Assembly (NCBI GenBank): GCA_942492125.1 | Contig: CALODM010000042.1 | Span: 21,028 to 85,027 of the forward strand | Origin: BCD1 sp942492125 | Lineage (GTDB): Bacteria; Bacteroidota; Bacteroidia; Chitinophagales; Saprospiraceae | Direction of reading: 5' to 3' | Length of the DNA stretch: 64,000 nt | Made by a program: the position numbers and the translations under genes | Shown here: positions 38,329-47,155 of the stretch, piece after piece | How positions within the stretch are numbered: the stretch's first letter is position 1 | Layout of the letters: each line of letters begins with the position of its first letter | The notes under the pieces: generated by a model | Databases searched by the model: none | Seen by the model: the letters and a program-made list of their open reading frames with translations, nothing else | What the model was told of the DNA's origin: nothing

Positions 38329-39375
38329 TTGATCAGATTAGACATCATCGCCGGTGCCAGGCCCAATTTTATGAAAATCGCTCCCATTATTGAGGCCCTT
38401 GCTCCCGTGGCGGATAAAATAAAATTTCGATTAGTTCATACCGGACAGCATTACGATGAAAGGATGTCCGGCAGTTTCTTCAAAGAACTGGGTATTCCAA
38501 CTCCTGATGTGAATCTTGAAGTAGGATCAGGGTCCCAGGCTCAGCAAACGGCACGGATCATGATGAGATATGAGGAACTTTTATTAGAAAACCCTGCTGA
38601 TTGCTGTCTGGTTGTTGGAGATGTCAATTCTACGATGGCTTGTTCGATTACTGCCAAAAAAATGGGCATGACGGTAGTGCATGTTGAAGGGGGGATCCGC
38701 AGTGGCGACCTGTCCATGCCCGAAGAGATCAACAGGATGGTCACGGATGCTATTACCGATATATTCTTTACGACCTCTGAAGTTGCCAATGCAAATTTAA
38801 AACGCCTGGGCCATTCGGAAAATAAGATATGTTTTGTGGGCAACACCATGATTGACACCCTCCTGAAAAACATGGACCGGTTGAAAAAACCTACGGTCTG
38901 GGAATCCAAAGGTTTACAGCAAGGAAAATACTTTGTGATGACCTTGCACCGGCCGGCCAACGTTGACGAAGAATATAAACTGGCGGAACTTATTGGTGAA
39001 GTTGTAAAAGGAGCCCGGTCAATGCCCATTGTTTTTCCGGTGCACCCGAGAACGGCCAAAGTCTTGCAAAAACTGGGAAGCCAGGCCCAGAACCTCCATA
39101 TGATTGAACCCCTTGGATACCTTGAATTTAACTATCTTGTCAGGCATGCTTTCGCTGTCATTACCGATTCAGGAGGAATAACCGAGGAGACTACCGTTAT
39201 GAAAGTTCCATGCCTTACCCTCAGAGATAATACGGAACGCCCCGAAACCATTGCTATGGGAACGAATGAACTGGTTGGTACGGCTCCGGAAAAAATCTTG
39301 CCTTTTATGAATCGTCTGCATGATGGTCATTGGAAAAAAGGGACTATTCCTCCTCTTTGGGATGGGAAAACCTGA
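38329..39375 (+). CDS. wbpI: Non-hydrolysing UDP-sugar 2-epimerase (WbpI/WecB-like), early in-frame stop
   Basis: A 348-residue UDP-GlcNAc 2-epimerase family protein. It shows IAGARPNFMKIAPIIEAL, HTGQHYDERMS, VVGDVNSTMACSITAKK, HVEGGIRSGD, MPEEINRMVTD, and DSGGITEETTVMKVPCLTLRDNTERPE. The ARPNFMK opening is closer to WbpI, which epimerises UDP-GlcNAc(3NAc)A, than to housekeeping WecB. It would thus finish the wbpA-B-E-D pathway. TTG start at 38,329. After GKT a TGA interrupts the frame, yet homologous sequence (ERIVEILLEKLG) continues to TGA 39,412-39,414; 13 residues would be lost. Confidence 0.82.
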   Translation: MIRLDIIAGARPNFMKIAPIIEALAPVADKIKFRLVHTGQHYDERMSGSFFKELGIPTPDVNLEVGSGSQAQQTARIMMRYEELLLENPADCCLVVGDVNSTMACSITAKKMGMTVVHVEGGIRSGDLSMPEEINRMVTDAITDIFFTTSEVANANLKRLGHSENKICFVGNTMIDTLLKNMDRLKKPTVWESKGLQQGKYFVMTLHRPANVDEEYKLAELIGEVVKGARSMPIVFPVHPRTAKVLQKLGSQAQNLHMIEPLGYLEFNYLVRHAFAVITDSGGITEETTVMKVPCLTLRDNTERPETIAMGTNELVGTAPEKILPFMNRLHDGHWKKGTIPPLWDGKT

Positions 39376-39410
39376 GAACGAATTGTTGAAATTTTACTGG
39401 AAAAATTAGG

Positions 39411-41009
39411 GTGAGTAGTCATTCACAAAAGCTCCAGCGTCTTTACTTGTGGTTCCATACGGTGAGGTATTTTAAACCAAAGCAGGTATTCTTTCGTCTT
39501 TTTTACCCCTTGAGGAATACCTTTTTTCCTCCCACCGTCAAAAGAACCTACTCCGGTTCGCTAGCCCTTCAGTCATGGGGTAATGCGCCTTACAACGCCC
39601 AAAGTTTTCTGGGGGCTGCTTCTTTTTCCTTTTTAAATATTGAACACCATTTTGATCGGGAAATCCTCTGGAATCATTCGGCGTATGGACGTTTATGGAC
39701 GTACAATCTGAATTATTTTGATTTTTTGAATCAAGAGAACCTAAGCCGGGAGGAAGGGTTATCCCTCATCCTGGATTATTTGAATAAGGAAGCAGGATTG
39801 GTTATCGGCAAAGAACCTTATCCAACCTCTCTGAGGATTGTCAATTGGATTAAATTTGTTTCCAGGTACCAGATCAACGATGCTGGAATTAACCAATTTA
39901 TTTTTCGGGATGTCAACAGGCTCTCCCGGAATTTAGAGTTTCATGTACTTGGCAACCATTTGCTGGAAAACGGATTGGCCATATTTTTGGGGGCTGTTTT
40001 CTTCAGGGATAACCGTTTTCTTGAAATTGCAAAAGATATTCTTGACAAGGAATTGAAAGAACAGATATTAAACGACGGGGCTCATTTTGAAAGATCTCCC
40101 ATGTACCATCGGATCCTTTTACACCGGTTGCTGGATTGTTATAAGTTTGCGGTGGAAAGTGAATGGGCTTCCAGTAAACCTTTGGTTCATTTATTAAAAT
40201 TAAAATCAATCAGCATGCTTTCCTGGCTGGCTGCTGTGACCTATCCAAACGGTGATACGCCAATGGTAAAGGATTCTGCTCATGGAATAGGCCTGCCGTC
40301 TCAAACTCTTTTTGAATATGGAAAAACACTGGCGCTGAACTGGCAGAGAGCAAACCTGTCGGATTCTGCATACCGGAAATATACAGACAAAAACTATGAA
40401 TGCTTCATGGATATAGGTGGCCCATCTCCGGATTATCAGCCCGGTCACGCACATGCGGATACCTTTAATTTTGAATTATGGTATAAAGGCAAGGCGGTGA
40501 TTATTGATCCCGGGATTTCAACTTATGAAGCCGGGCCGGCACGGGACAGGGAACGATCGACGGTTTTTCATAATACGGTTTCGGTGGATGGCAGGAATTC
40601 TTCAGAAGTCTGGGGCGTTTTCCGTGTGGCTAAAAGGGCACGCGTCAAAGTTTGGGAAGATTCACCCCAACGAATAAAAGTTAGTCACAATGGCTTTAGA
40701 TCCGTTGGTAATAAGCACCAAAGAGTTTTTCAATTTAAAAAATCCGGGATTTTAATGCTCGATTTAATCGAGGGGAAAAGCGAAAAAGCAGAAGCATTTT
40801 TTCATCTGGCACCGGATTTGAAAGTAAAGGCTTCGCCAGAACAGGACATGGTGATGGTCGGTGAAATACAAATTCAATTCAAAGGAGCAGTTGCTCTGAA
40901 AACTATAGATTACGCATGTCCGCTCGGGTTCAATAAAGTGACGGACGCTCAAAAAATCATCGTTACTTTTTCTAAAGAACTCAGGACAACCATCAATTTT
41001 CCGAATTAA
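39411..41009 (+). CDS. Heparinase II/III-like protein of polysaccharide clusters
   Basis: A 532-residue protein of the heparinase II/III / alginate-lyase superfamily. The N-terminal half is an (alpha/alpha) toroid (WTYNLNYFDFLNQ, FHVLGNHLLENGLAIFLGAVFF, ERSPMYHRILLHRLLDCY). The C-terminal half is the beta-sheet heparinase domain (PGHAHADTFNFELW, VIIDPGISTYEAGPARDRERST, HNTVSVDGRNSSEVWG). The catalytic-type Tyr/His in MYHR and HAHAD are present. No signal peptide is seen, so it may act in the cytoplasm or be exported otherwise. GTG at 39,411 overlaps the read-through end of the epimerase. Its usual neighbour, the bi-domain oxidoreductase, lies two genes upstream. Confidence 0.85.
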   Translation: MSSHSQKLQRLYLWFHTVRYFKPKQVFFRLFYPLRNTFFPPTVKRTYSGSLALQSWGNAPYNAQSFLGAASFSFLNIEHHFDREILWNHSAYGRLWTYNLNYFDFLNQENLSREEGLSLILDYLNKEAGLVIGKEPYPTSLRIVNWIKFVSRYQINDAGINQFIFRDVNRLSRNLEFHVLGNHLLENGLAIFLGAVFFRDNRFLEIAKDILDKELKEQILNDGAHFERSPMYHRILLHRLLDCYKFAVESEWASSKPLVHLLKLKSISMLSWLAAVTYPNGDTPMVKDSAHGIGLPSQTLFEYGKTLALNWQRANLSDSAYRKYTDKNYECFMDIGGPSPDYQPGHAHADTFNFELWYKGKAVIIDPGISTYEAGPARDRERSTVFHNTVSVDGRNSSEVWGVFRVAKRARVKVWEDSPQRIKVSHNGFRSVGNKHQRVFQFKKSGILMLDLIEGKSEKAEAFFHLAPDLKVKASPEQDMVMVGEIQIQFKGAVALKTIDYACPLGFNKVTDAQKIIVTFSKELRTTINFPN

Positions 41010-42206
41010 TTGAAAATCCTCTATTTCTATCAGTACTTTTCGACACCCAATGGTTCCTGGGGAACCAGGGTCTATGAGTTTGCCAAAGAGTGGGTGGAAA
41101 AAGGCCATGAGGTAACCGTCGTCACCAGTGTTTATGCCAAAAGTGATCTCAAGGCAGAACGATTCATCGAAAACCAGGAATTTGATGGCATCAGGGTCAA
41201 GGTCCTGAATATCGCTATCAACAACAAACAGTCTATGGCCAAAAGGATCATTACCTTCCTGCTGTACAGCCTGTTTTCTTCCTGGTATGCATTGGTACTT
41301 CCTGCTGATGTGGTCATCGCCTCGTCGGGACCTATTACAGTTGGCTTTCCGGGATTGGTTGCACGTTATTTTAGAAACCGGACCCTGGTTTTCGAAACGA
41401 GGGATCTCTGGCCGGAGGGCGCTATTGAATTGGGCATCATCAAAAGCAGCTTGGTTAAACAACTGGCTTATTGGTTTGAAAGACGATGTTACAGAGCTGC
41501 CAGTATGATCGTAAGTCTTTCCCCCGGGATGAAAACCTATCTTGAAGAAAAACATGGGCACCCCAATGTGATTTCGGTGACTAATGCAGCGAATATTCCA
41601 TTATTTTCTAAACTTAGGCCTTTTACTGAAACCCGGTTTCAACCACGGAAATACGCTATATATACGGGAAATATCGGCGAGGTGAATAATTCTTACTGGT
41701 TGTATAATGCCGCCAAACAACTCAAATGGCAGGGCAGGGATGATATTAAAATTGTTTTGGTAGGAGAGGGGCAGCAGCGGGAAGAGCTGGAATCTCTGGC
41801 ATCACGAGAAGGCGTTGATAATTTTATTCGCCTGGAATTGATGCCCAAAAAAGACCTGGTGCCCTATGTTCAACATGCCATGGTTTCTTTGGTGCCCTTA
41901 AAAGGCACGCCGGTATTAAACACCTCCTCTCCCAATAAATTTTTCGAATCGCTGGCCGCCGGAGTGCCTTTAATACAAAATACCAGTGGCTGGATGAAAC
42001 AGTTCCTGGAAGATCACCAGGTAGGTTTTACCCTTGCTCCTGACGATTCAAAAGCATTGGCTGATCTTTTGATCGACCTGGATGCAAAACCTGAATTATT
42101 AAGCGATATGGGAGAACTTGCCAAAATTGTCGCGATAAAAGAATTCGACAAAAATATACTTGCAGCAAAAATGCTAAAAGCTATTGAGCAACTCCCAAAA
42201 AGATAA
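41010..42206 (+). CDS. GT4 glycosyltransferase (WbuB-like)
   Basis: A 398-residue GT-B enzyme; TTG start directly after the heparinase-like stop. The N-terminus ILYFYQYFSTPNGSWGTRVYEFAKEW, then VFETRDLWPEGAIELGI, and the C-terminal VYTGNIGEVN-type segment with NTSSPNKFFESLAAGVPLI are typical of WbuB, which transfers L-FucNAc or a related 6-deoxy-amino sugar. The WbpV/WbpM-like genes that follow would supply such a sugar. The function is inferred from resemblance and gene order. Confidence 0.86.
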   Translation: MKILYFYQYFSTPNGSWGTRVYEFAKEWVEKGHEVTVVTSVYAKSDLKAERFIENQEFDGIRVKVLNIAINNKQSMAKRIITFLLYSLFSSWYALVLPADVVIASSGPITVGFPGLVARYFRNRTLVFETRDLWPEGAIELGIIKSSLVKQLAYWFERRCYRAASMIVSLSPGMKTYLEEKHGHPNVISVTNAANIPLFSKLRPFTETRFQPRKYAIYTGNIGEVNNSYWLYNAAKQLKWQGRDDIKIVLVGEGQQREELESLASREGVDNFIRLELMPKKDLVPYVQHAMVSLVPLKGTPVLNTSSPNKFFESLAAGVPLIQNTSGWMKQFLEDHQVGFTLAPDDSKALADLLIDLDAKPELLSDMGELAKIVAIKEFDKNILAAKMLKAIEQLPKR

Positions 42207-43137
42207 AGCCCAAACTTACCTGTTGACCGGGGCTTCCGGATTCCTGGGGCGAAAACTGCATGAAGTACTTTCTCAAACCAATAAGGTGATTACCTTAGGC
42301 AGAAAAGCCGGAAATAGTATTTCATGTGATTTGAGTGTGGCCATTCCCGAGATAACAATCCCGGTAGATTGTGTTGTTCATGCAGCCGGGAAAGCACATA
42401 TTATTCCAAAAGATCAGCAGGCAGCAGAGGAATTTTTCCAGGTAAATGAATTGGGTACAGTTAATTTATTGAAAGGACTGGATCGGCTGGGCAAATTGCC
42501 CTCCCAATTCATTTTTATAAGTACTGTTGCTGTGTATGGTTTGTCAAATGGCGTTGATATTGATGAATCCAGTCCGTTACATGGGCGGACACCTTATGCC
42601 AGGAGCAAGATCAACGCAGAAAGGATAATCTGGAAATGGTGTGAAGAAAACAGGGTCTCCTGTATAATTTTACGGCTGCCCTTGATTGCAGGGGAAGATG
42701 CCCCCGGAAATTTAGGTGCCCTCACGAGGGCGATTAAGCGGGGAACATATTTTTCGATTAACGGGAATACTGCCCGGAAAAGCATTGTATCGGATCAGGA
42801 TATCGCAAAGCTCGTTTCTTCATTGAAAAATAAATCAGGGATCTATCATTTGACGGATGGTGAAGACCCTCTTTTTGTAGCGATTGAGCAGGCGATCGCC
42901 ACAAGAGTCGGAAAATCCATTGGCATAATAATACCCTTGTGGTTGGTGAGGTTTTTGGCTAAGGTCGGTGATTTATTCAACCGTTTAAATTTACCATCGC
43001 CGCTCAACAGTGAAAAGTTGAATAAAATGACATCTTCCTTAACCTTCAGTTGCCAAAAAGCAAAAAGGGATCTGGAATGGACTCCTGACCCCGTTTTGTC
43101 TTATATTCGTTCCAATTTTAACAAACCCGGCATATGA
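42184..43137 (+). CDS. SDR sugar reductase/epimerase (WbpV/WreQ-like)
   Basis: A 317-residue extended SDR with LLTGASGFLGRKLHEVL, VVHAAGKAHIIPKDQQ, FISTVAVYG, and the TPYARSKINAE Tyr-Lys pair. The AAGKAH(I/V) stretch and size suggest the WbpV/WreQ group, which reduces the 4-keto intermediate made by WbpM-type dehydratases to UDP-QuiNAc. The next gene is WbpM-like, which fits. TTG at 42,184 overlaps the glycosyltransferase end by 23 bases, and the gene ends 4 bases into the next. Confidence 0.78.
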   Translation: MSNSQKDKAQTYLLTGASGFLGRKLHEVLSQTNKVITLGRKAGNSISCDLSVAIPEITIPVDCVVHAAGKAHIIPKDQQAAEEFFQVNELGTVNLLKGLDRLGKLPSQFIFISTVAVYGLSNGVDIDESSPLHGRTPYARSKINAERIIWKWCEENRVSCIILRLPLIAGEDAPGNLGALTRAIKRGTYFSINGNTARKSIVSDQDIAKLVSSLKNKSGIYHLTDGEDPLFVAIEQAIATRVGKSIGIIIPLWLVRFLAKVGDLFNRLNLPSPLNSEKLNKMTSSLTFSCQKAKRDLEWTPDPVLSYIRSNFNKPGI

Positions 43138-44348
43138 ATTTTTTGGATCTTGATCGGTTTATTGAACAGCATGTTACTGGAAGAAGCCGGAGTCTTTTTA
43201 AGGAGGATATCCGGAGGAATGAAAGCCTGTTAAAGGAACGTATCCAGGGACATTCAGCGTTGGTCATTGGTGGTGCAGGAACGATTGGCAGTTCTTTTAT
43301 AAAAGCGTTGCTGAAGTACGAACCAGCCAGGTTATTCGTTGTGGATATCAATGAGAACGGGCTTACGGAACTGACCCGGGATTTGAGAAGCGGTTATGGG
43401 GTAAATGTACCTCAGGACTATAAAACCTATCCGATGAACATCGGTCATCAGGTATTTGAAAAAATGTTCCTCGAGGAGGGGCCATTTGATATTGTGGCCA
43501 ACTTTGCAGCCCATAAACATGTCCGCAGCGAGAAAGACCCTTATTCGATCCAGGCAATGATCGAAAACAATGTTTTTTACACCAGGAATCTTTTGGAGCT
43601 TATGCTTAAGCGTCCGCCTAAGCGATTCTTTTGTGTATCAACAGATAAAGCTGCCAACCCGGTGAATGTGATGGGAGCCAGTAAAAAAATCATGGAAGAG
43701 GTGATCATGGCCTATGCCGGAAGGATTCCTGTAAGTACGGCAAGATTTGCCAATGTGGCTTTTTCCAACGGAAGTTTGCCGGATGGTTTTTTGTACCGAT
43801 TGAGTAAAAAACAACCCCTGTCTTCGCCCCGGGATATCCGCAGATATTTTGTGTCGCCAAAGGAGTCCGGCGAATTGTGTTTGCTGGCCTGTATGTTGTC
43901 GGGTAGCGGGGATATTTTCTTTCCCAAATTAGCCGAATCCGAGATGAAATATTTCTCTGATATTGCCGTAAATCTGCTCCAAAGCCTGGGTTATGCCCCG
44001 GAGTATTGTGAAAGTGAAACTGCTGCAAAACTTCAGGCAACAAAGCTGGATCAAAACAGTAAGCAATATCCTGTTTATTTTTTCAGGTCGGATACTTCGG
44101 GAGAAAAACCCTTTGAGGAATTTTATACAGCGCAGGAAAATCCTGATATGGATAGATTGGTGAAGTTGGGGATCATTAGGGGTAAACCATCGATGAAGCA
44201 GGGCGATTTGGATAATTTATTGAAAGATCTAAAAGCCTTATTTCTCAAAGAAAATTTGTCAAAATCAGATTTGGTTGAATTGATAAAATCCTATTTGCCT
44301 TCATTTGATCATTTGGAAACAGGCAGGAGCCTCGACCAGAAAATGTAA
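43134..44348 (+). CDS. Soluble UDP-HexNAc 4,6-dehydratase-like protein (CapD/WbpM family)
   Basis: A 404-residue Polysacc_synt_2-family SDR. It has the NAD motif LVIGGAGTIGSSFIKALL, VVDINENGLTEL, FAAHKHVRSEKDP, and STDKAANPVNVMGASKKIMEE, in which Met replaces the usual catalytic Tyr (Ser-Met-Lys arrangement), as in WbpM. It lacks the four N-terminal membrane helices of full WbpM and so is probably cytosolic. It would form UDP-4-keto-6-deoxy-HexNAc for the SDR upstream. It is followed by the initiating transferase 8 bases later. Confidence 0.83.
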   Translation: MNFLDLDRFIEQHVTGRSRSLFKEDIRRNESLLKERIQGHSALVIGGAGTIGSSFIKALLKYEPARLFVVDINENGLTELTRDLRSGYGVNVPQDYKTYPMNIGHQVFEKMFLEEGPFDIVANFAAHKHVRSEKDPYSIQAMIENNVFYTRNLLELMLKRPPKRFFCVSTDKAANPVNVMGASKKIMEEVIMAYAGRIPVSTARFANVAFSNGSLPDGFLYRLSKKQPLSSPRDIRRYFVSPKESGELCLLACMLSGSGDIFFPKLAESEMKYFSDIAVNLLQSLGYAPEYCESETAAKLQATKLDQNSKQYPVYFFRSDTSGEKPFEEFYTAQENPDMDRLVKLGIIRGKPSMKQGDLDNLLKDLKALFLKENLSKSDLVELIKSYLPSFDHLETGRSLDQKM

Positions 44349-44356
44349 AAGCCGTC

Positions 44357-45046
44357 ATGTATTCTTTAGTAAAAAGATTCTTTGATTTTCTTTTAGCAGT
44401 CCTTTTGCTGTTGTTATTGCTGCCTTTGTTGCTCCCGGCAGCAATATTGTTGCGTTTTACGGCTGAGGGAGAGGTTTTTTACTTTCAAAAAAGGATCGGA
44501 TTACACAAAAAGTATTTTCACATCTGGAAGTTTGCCACGATGCTGAAAAACAGTGCCAATATAGGGGCAGGCACCATTACACTCAGGAATGATCCCCGGG
44601 TGACTACGGTCGGAAAATATTTGCGGAAAAGTAAAGTCAATGAATTGCCGCAGATTGTCAATGTTTTGAAAGGCGATATGAGTTTCGTGGGCCCGCGTCC
44701 ACTTGATGACAGAGCCTTTGAAGCATATCCGGAGGAAGTTCAGGCCCAAGTCTATGATTCCAGACCAGGTATTACCGGGATTGGTTCTATTGTATTCCGG
44801 GATGAGGAGCGGATTATTTCCGCTTCGGATATGCCACCGGGGGAGTTCTATGCCAGTCATATTGCTCCCTACAAAGGAGCTTTGGAGCTCTGGTACCGGG
44901 AAAATATTTCTTTTTTTACAGATATTAAAATATTGTTTCTGACAGCCTGGGTCATCCTGTTTCCGGAAAGTGATCTGGTATACAGGGCTTTCAAGAATTT
45001 ACCTGATCGTCCGAAAAACCTGGAGCAGGCATTTTCCGGATCCTAA
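44357..45046 (+). CDS. Initiating sugar-phosphate transferase (WcaJ/PglC type)
   Basis: A 229-residue bacterial sugar transferase that loads the first sugar phosphate onto undecaprenyl phosphate at the inner membrane. One N-terminal hydrophobic helix (about 8-33) precedes the catalytic domain with VFYFQKRIGLHKKYFHIWKF, TLRNDPRVTTVGKYLRKSKVNELPQIVNVL, and GDMSFVGPRPL (the conserved Pro-Arg-Pro). The length matches single-helix enzymes, not five-helix WbaP. It is the only candidate initiator here, so it probably starts the repeat unit, perhaps with the QuiNAc/FucNAc-type sugar made by the two genes upstream. Confidence 0.9.
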   Translation: MYSLVKRFFDFLLAVLLLLLLLPLLLPAAILLRFTAEGEVFYFQKRIGLHKKYFHIWKFATMLKNSANIGAGTITLRNDPRVTTVGKYLRKSKVNELPQIVNVLKGDMSFVGPRPLDDRAFEAYPEEVQAQVYDSRPGITGIGSIVFRDEERIISASDMPPGEFYASHIAPYKGALELWYRENISFFTDIKILFLTAWVILFPESDLVYRAFKNLPDRPKNLEQAFSGS

Positions 45047-45114
45047 AGGATAATTTTTACCATATTTTTATGTTGCGTAATTTCGTGAACTGTTTAAATG
45101 AATCCCGATAATAT

Positions 45115-45852
45115 ATGTTCTCATTTTTCAAATCAAAATCACCGCTAGCCAATCCTTTTTCAAACATCGGGGTGGATATGCATTCCCATCTCATTCCGGG
45201 AATTGATGATGGTGCAGAAAACCTGGACGATGCTGTGGCGATGGTTGTTAAACTCAGGGATCTGGGCTATGCTAAGATCATCACCACCCCGCATACCTAT
45301 AAAGAATATTACCCCAATACCTCAGCAACCATACTGGAAGGCTTAAAGGTGCTAAAAACCAGGTTGGAAGAGTTACAAATAGCGGTTGAGGTGGAAGCAG
45401 CTTCTGAATATTTCATCGATGAACATTTTGCAGAATTACTGGAAAATAAAGACCTTTTAACCCTCGGGAATACCAATTATGTACTCGTTGAAATTTCGTT
45501 CTTTGGGGCTCCTCCCGGCTTTGAAGATTATGTTTTTCAAATGGGATTAGCCGGATACAGGCCTGTTTTGGCCCATCCGGAGCGATATGCTTTCTTCGCC
45601 GGAAATTTTAAAAAGTACGAGCGGCTGGTCGATCTTGGATGTTCCCTGCAAATCAATGCTTTATCTTTGACAGGCAGATATGGCAGCCTTGCTCAGAAAA
45701 CTGCAGAGAAATTGCTGAAAAACGAAATGGTGAGCTTCTTCGGTACAGATTGTCATAATATGGGACACGCCAGCCAATTATATCAATTGGGACAATCCTC
45801 CAAGTGGAAGAAATACGCGGATTACCCTTTTAAAAATGAACAATTACTTTGA
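45115..45852 (+). CDS. PHP-type protein-tyrosine phosphatase (CpsB/YwqE-like)
   Basis: A 245-residue PHP-domain metallophosphatase. It shows VDMHSHLIPGIDDGAENL (metal-binding HxH), ITTPHTYKEYYP, VEAASEYFIDEHF, RPVLAHPERYAFF, and the final FFGTDCHNMG. CpsB-type enzymes remove phosphate from the tyrosine-rich tail of the capsule kinase, and a kinase with an extreme Tyr tail is encoded at 21,895. ATG at 45,115, with a 68-base gap before it. A separate promoter is possible but not clear. Confidence 0.9.
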   Translation: MFSFFKSKSPLANPFSNIGVDMHSHLIPGIDDGAENLDDAVAMVVKLRDLGYAKIITTPHTYKEYYPNTSATILEGLKVLKTRLEELQIAVEVEAASEYFIDEHFAELLENKDLLTLGNTNYVLVEISFFGAPPGFEDYVFQMGLAGYRPVLAHPERYAFFAGNFKKYERLVDLGCSLQINALSLTGRYGSLAQKTAEKLLKNEMVSFFGTDCHNMGHASQLYQLGQSSKWKKYADYPFKNEQLL

Positions 45853-45890
45853 GGAGGTCGAATATAACTTTTAAAAATTACCTTTAGTTT

Positions 45891-46970
45891 ATGGATAATA
45901 ATACCTATGTAGCGATCATGGCCGGTGGAGTGGGGTCCAGATTCTGGCCGGGAAGCCGGGAGGCTAAGCCGAAACAATTTCTCGATATTCTGGGTGTCGG
46001 TAAATCATTGATCCGGTTGACTTTCGAGCGTTTTCTGGATCTTTGTCCCGCCGACCACATTTTTGTTGTTACCCATAAAAAATACAAAGAACAGGTATTA
46101 GAGCATATTCCTGAACTTAAAGAGCACCAGGTACTTTGTGAACCTTCCAGGAATAATACCGCACCCAGTGTGGCTTATACGGCTTTTAGGTTAAATGCGA
46201 TCAATCCTCAAGCCAATTTTGTCATAGCCCCTTCAGACCATATCATCTTAAAAGAAACCGAATTTCTGGATCAGATTCGGGCGGCATTGAAGTTTTCCGA
46301 ACAAAATGAAGCCCTGGTAACTTTAGGAATTCAACCTTCAAGACCAGATACGGGATACGGTTATATAAACTTCCAAAATAACGGACAGGACGGAGTCTTT
46401 AAAGTGAAAAGTTTCAAGGAAAAACCGGACGTTGAAACAGCCAGGGTCTACCTGGAATCCGGTGAATATCTTTGGAATGCAGGAATTTTCATCTGGCGCA
46501 CCGAGAGTATTTTGAAGGCCTTCCAAAAACATGCGACATCTATTTATAATGTGCTTTTGGCAGGAACCCGGGATTATAATACCGACAATGAGCAGACATT
46601 TATTGATGAAAATTATCCAAAGACAGACAAGATTTCCGTTGATTTTGCGATTATGGAAAAAGCGGAAAATATTTTCACCATACCTGCTGATATCGGATGG
46701 TCTGACCTGGGAACCTGGGCTTCCCTGCACTCCGAATTGCGCAAGGCCGAGCAAGAAAATGTCGCTAACACCGAAATGGTCAGATTGGTGGATACTACCG
46801 ATAGCCTCATCAGGTTGCCGGAAGGCAAGATGGCTTTGATTCGTGGACTCCATGATTACCTTGTTATCGATGAGGAAGATGTACTCGTCATTTATCCAAA
46901 GTCCAGGGAGCAGGATATCAAAGAAGAAACGCAGGAAATCAAAAAGCTTTTTGGTGAAAAATTTTTATAA
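45891..46970 (+). CDS. manC: Mannose-1-phosphate guanylyltransferase
   Basis: A 359-residue nucleotidyltransferase making GDP-mannose from GTP and mannose-1-phosphate. It shows the signature IMAGGVGSRFWPGSREAKPKQF, CEPSRNNTAPSVAYTA, FVIAPSDHIIL, FKEKPDVETARVYLESGEYLWNAGIFIW and SVDFAIMEKAENIFTIPADIGWSDLGTW. The C-terminal isomerase domain of bifunctional ManC/ManA is absent, so it is monofunctional. It indicates mannose or a GDP-mannose-derived sugar in the glycan. A 24-codon hydrophobic open frame (46,983-47,057) follows in the gap to the next gene; I cannot support it as a gene. Confidence 0.92.
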   Translation: MDNNTYVAIMAGGVGSRFWPGSREAKPKQFLDILGVGKSLIRLTFERFLDLCPADHIFVVTHKKYKEQVLEHIPELKEHQVLCEPSRNNTAPSVAYTAFRLNAINPQANFVIAPSDHIILKETEFLDQIRAALKFSEQNEALVTLGIQPSRPDTGYGYINFQNNGQDGVFKVKSFKEKPDVETARVYLESGEYLWNAGIFIWRTESILKAFQKHATSIYNVLLAGTRDYNTDNEQTFIDENYPKTDKISVDFAIMEKAENIFTIPADIGWSDLGTWASLHSELRKAEQENVANTEMVRLVDTTDSLIRLPEGKMALIRGLHDYLVIDEEDVLVIYPKSREQDIKEETQEIKKLFGEKFL

Positions 46971-47155
46971 ACAGGAGAGGTTGATGCGTTTGTCAATCAA
47001 TCCTTTTGTGGATATTATTTGCACTGTATGTGTTTTTTTTGTTATAATTGCTTCCTGATTATTTATGATCCTAATCAATAAACATATTTACCTTGAGAAA
47101 ACTTCTCCGAAACCTTTTGGAGCTGTTACGTTCTGAAAACCGAAAAAAGACAAAA

